Shown piece after piece: positions 62,545 to 64,000 of a DNA stretch of 64,000 bases. The notes beneath the pieces are model-generated. The model had not been told where the DNA came from. It made no database searches and saw only the letters and a program-made list of their open reading frames with translations. The first letter of the stretch is position 1; the number at the start of each line of letters is the position of its first letter. A program made the translations under genes and the position numbers. The DNA is from Defluviicoccus sp. GTDB lineage: Bacteria; Pseudomonadota; Alphaproteobacteria; MPNO01. The stretch is from contig JAPPGP010000119.1 of NCBI GenBank assembly GCA_028821395.1, positions 1 through 64,000 on the forward strand, read 5' to 3'.

Positions 62545-63458
62545 TGTTCTTCGAGAGCATGCTCGAAGCCGGGGTGAGGCTGACCGTGCCGTTGCTGCTG
62601 GTCGCGCTCGGCGAGCTGATCGCCGAACGCGCCGGCGTGATCAATATCGGGCTCGAAGGCAAGATGGCGGCCGGCGCCTATGCCGGTTTCGTCGTCATGG
62701 CGGGAACCGGCGATCCCTGGGCGGCGGCGCTCGCCGCCGTGCTGGCCGGTGCCGCCGTATCGTCGGTGATGGCGGGTGTCGCGATCTGGGGCCAGGTCAA
62801 CCAGATCCTGGTGGGCTTCGCGCTGTTCATCATGGTGCCGGGGCTGGTCGCGTTCCTCTACCAGCAACACACCACGACCCTGGTGGTCACGCCGGCGCTG
62901 GACCGCCTGTCGCTTCCCGGGCTGAGCGAATTGCCGGTCATCGGCGGCGCGTTCTTCTCACAGAACGGCTTCTACTACGGCGTCGTCGCGCTCTGCCTTC
63001 TGGTCTGGGTGTGGATGCACCGCACCCGCTTCGGCCTGTCCGTGTCCGCCTGCGGGCACGATCCCGAGGTCGCGCTCTCCAAGGGGATCGCGGTGCGCTG
63101 GGTCCGGACCCGGGCGACGCTCGCCTGCGGCGCGCTCGCCGGATTGGGCGGCGCGGCGCTGACCGTCGGCGCGCTGGGCTCGTTCAGCCCGGGCGTCACC
63201 GGGGGGCGCGGGTTCGTCGCCATCGCCATCGTCATACTGGGCCGCTGGAGCGTCGGCTGGACGGTGCTCGCCGCGCTCGCGATCGGGCTCTCCGACGCCC
63301 TCAGGCTCCGCCTCGGCAGCCAGGTCGATTTCCCCGTCCAGCTCCTCGCCATGCTGCCCTGGCTGGTGGTGCTGGTCATGTTGATCGCCGGAGCCCGTTT
63401 CGCGAAGATGCCGAGGGCGCTGGGGCGCAATGTTGGCGCGGCCCAATCGGTGACCTGA
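62544..63458 (+). CDS. BMP-type ABC transporter permease 2
   Basis: 304 residues from the ATG at 62544, which shares its A with the previous TGA. 'LTVPLLLVALGELIAERAGVINIGLEGKMAAGAYAGF', 'GQVNQILVGFALFI' and 'GRGFVAIAIVILGRWSVGW' are YufQ-like permease motifs. It completes the transporter. Confidence 0.94.
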   Translation: MFFESMLEAGVRLTVPLLLVALGELIAERAGVINIGLEGKMAAGAYAGFVVMAGTGDPWAAALAAVLAGAAVSSVMAGVAIWGQVNQILVGFALFIMVPGLVAFLYQQHTTTLVVTPALDRLSLPGLSELPVIGGAFFSQNGFYYGVVALCLLVWVWMHRTRFGLSVSACGHDPEVALSKGIAVRWVRTRATLACGALAGLGGAALTVGALGSFSPGVTGGRGFVAIAIVILGRWSVGWTVLAALAIGLSDALRLRLGSQVDFPVQLLAMLPWLVVLVMLIAGARFAKMPRALGRNVGAAQSVT

Positions 63459-63468
63459 CGGAGTCGTC

Positions 63469-63531
63469 ATGGCCCGACGCTACCCGATTCTCCCGAACAC
63501 GCGATCCCGCGGGATCGCGGACCGTCTGTGA
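63469..63531 (+). CDS. Possible 20-residue leader ORF
   Basis: ATG at 63469, preceded by GGAG at 63460-63463, encodes MARRYPILPNTRSRGIADRL. It ends in a TGA that overlaps the GTG start of the next gene (GTGA). The 16 bases around its start are identical to those at the sdhB start. It may couple translation of the molybdenum hydroxylase to the permease, or be a remnant. Confidence 0.3.
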   Translation: MARRYPILPNTRSRGIADRL

Positions 63532-64000
63532 GCCTGCGTCCCAACAGGCTGGTCGGCGCCCGGGTGCGCCGTCTCGAGGACCCCAAGTTCCTGCGCGGCC
63601 GGGGCCGCTACACGGGCGACGCGCGACCGCCCGGGATGCTGCATGTCGCCTTCTTTCGCAGCGACGTGCCGCACGCCGACATCGAGAGCGTCGCCGTCGA
63701 GCCCGCGCGCGACGTTCCCGGTGTCGTGGGCGTCTTCACCGCCGAGGACATCTCGCCTCTGGTCCGGCCCATCTCGGTCGAGGTGACCATGCCCGGCTAC
63801 CAGGGCTGCGACTATCCGGTCCTCGGCCGGGACAAGGTGTGTTTCGTCGGCCAGCCGATCGCCGCGGTGGTCGCGCGGTCGCGCTACGAGGCCGAGGACG
63901 GGGCCGCGGCGATCGCCGCGGAATACCGGCCCCTGCCGCCGGTGCTCGATGTCGACCGGGCTTCCGAGCCGGGCTCGGCGACGATCCACCCGTCGGTGCC
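63528..64000 (+). CDS. Xanthine dehydrogenase/aldehyde oxidase family large subunit (copy 3, 3' truncated by window)
   Basis: The frame starts at GTG 63528 and stays open to the window end (157 codons), so it is absent from the ORF track. 'VGARVRRLEDPKFLRGRGRYTGDARPPGMLHVAFFRSDVPHADIESV', 'GVFTAEDI' and 'VGQPIAAVVARSRYEAEDGAAAIAAEYRPLPPV' are the N-terminal domain of CoxL/XdhB proteins. It is 69 bases after the ABC permease on the same strand. Uptake of a heterocycle by the BMP system followed by its hydroxylation is a reasonable inference. Confidence 0.88.
   Translation, partial: MSLRPNRLVGARVRRLEDPKFLRGRGRYTGDARPPGMLHVAFFRSDVPHADIESVAVEPARDVPGVVGVFTAEDISPLVRPISVEVTMPGYQGCDYPVLGRDKVCFVGQPIAAVVARSRYEAEDGAAAIAAEYRPLPPVLDVDRASEPGSATIHPSV

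Overview
The window is 64 kb of GC-rich bacterial chromosome. Several gene blocks point to an alphaproteobacterium. These are the ChvG-ChvI two-component system next to a short HprK, RapZ, a mannose-type EIIA and HPr (a PTS regulatory set with no sugar permease in view); ATP-type pckA; the ffh-rpsP-rimM-trmD-rplS-leuCDB-asd run; and sdhCDAB. The many TRAP and BMP transporters, molybdenum hydroxylase large subunits, Rieske, TauD and PobA oxygenases, and scattered toxin-antitoxin pairs suggest a free-living or host-associated marine-type heterotroph. That last point is inference, and no species can be named. There is no rRNA, tRNA, CRISPR array, insertion sequence or prophage. No gap between genes exceeds 300 bases; the largest is about 240 bases, between chvI and pckA.

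Layout. 0-2 kb: the C-terminal barrel of a truncated autotransporter-like protein, then an antitoxin with a decapitated PIN toxin. 2-8.3 kb: ptsH, EIIA, rapZ, hprK, chvG and chvI (minus strand), divergent from pckA. 8.3-9.3 kb: an orphan higA and a relB-yafQ pair. 9.4-18.3 kb: a TonB-dependent receptor; then an operon of TAXI-TRAP uptake, an amidohydrolase and a Rieske oxygenase; with a divergent TauD-family dioxygenase. 18.4-22.6 kb: mazEF, a cyclodeaminase-hydantoinase B pair, and vapBC. 22.6-27 kb: an operon of two carboxymuconolactone-decarboxylase-like (CMD) proteins, a molybdenum hydroxylase large subunit and an XRE regulator. 27-29 kb: an outer-membrane protein and an FG-GAP-like secreted protein. 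29-33.7 kb: a heptose-epimerase-like gene, lgt, midA, pgeF and a lipoprotein. 33.8-45.6 kb: housekeeping genes (ffh, rpsP, rimM, trmD, rplS, leuCDB, asd) with a DctPQM TRAP transporter pointing the other way. 45.5-50.2 kb: a second molybdenum hydroxylase, an NTF2-like protein, a CitE-like lyase and a DUF1778-GNAT toxin-antitoxin pair. 50.4-53.8 kb: sdhCDAB. 53.8-57.4 kb: an operon of flavoprotein, ferredoxin and acyl-CoA-ligase-like enzyme. 57.6-64 kb: pobA, divergent from a BMP-type ABC transporter operon that leads into a third molybdenum hydroxylase cut by the window end.

The most notable item is at 22.65-23.30 kb. The ORF track splits one gene at an in-frame TGA. The reading frame and CMD-family homology continue through it. 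The TGA falls where the second Cys of the CxxC redox motif belongs (C-R-Y-TGA-G-N-V). It is followed at the right distance by a hairpin with a perfect 7-bp apical stem and a G-starting loop, as in a bacterial SECIS element. I read this as a CxxU selenoprotein, translationally coupled to a paralogue that has lost both redox residues and to a molybdenum hydroxylase. Other points of interest are six toxin-antitoxin loci with legible promoters, an epimerase with a replaced catalytic Tyr, three molybdenum hydroxylase large subunits without small subunits nearby, and the flavoprotein-ferredoxin-ligase operon.
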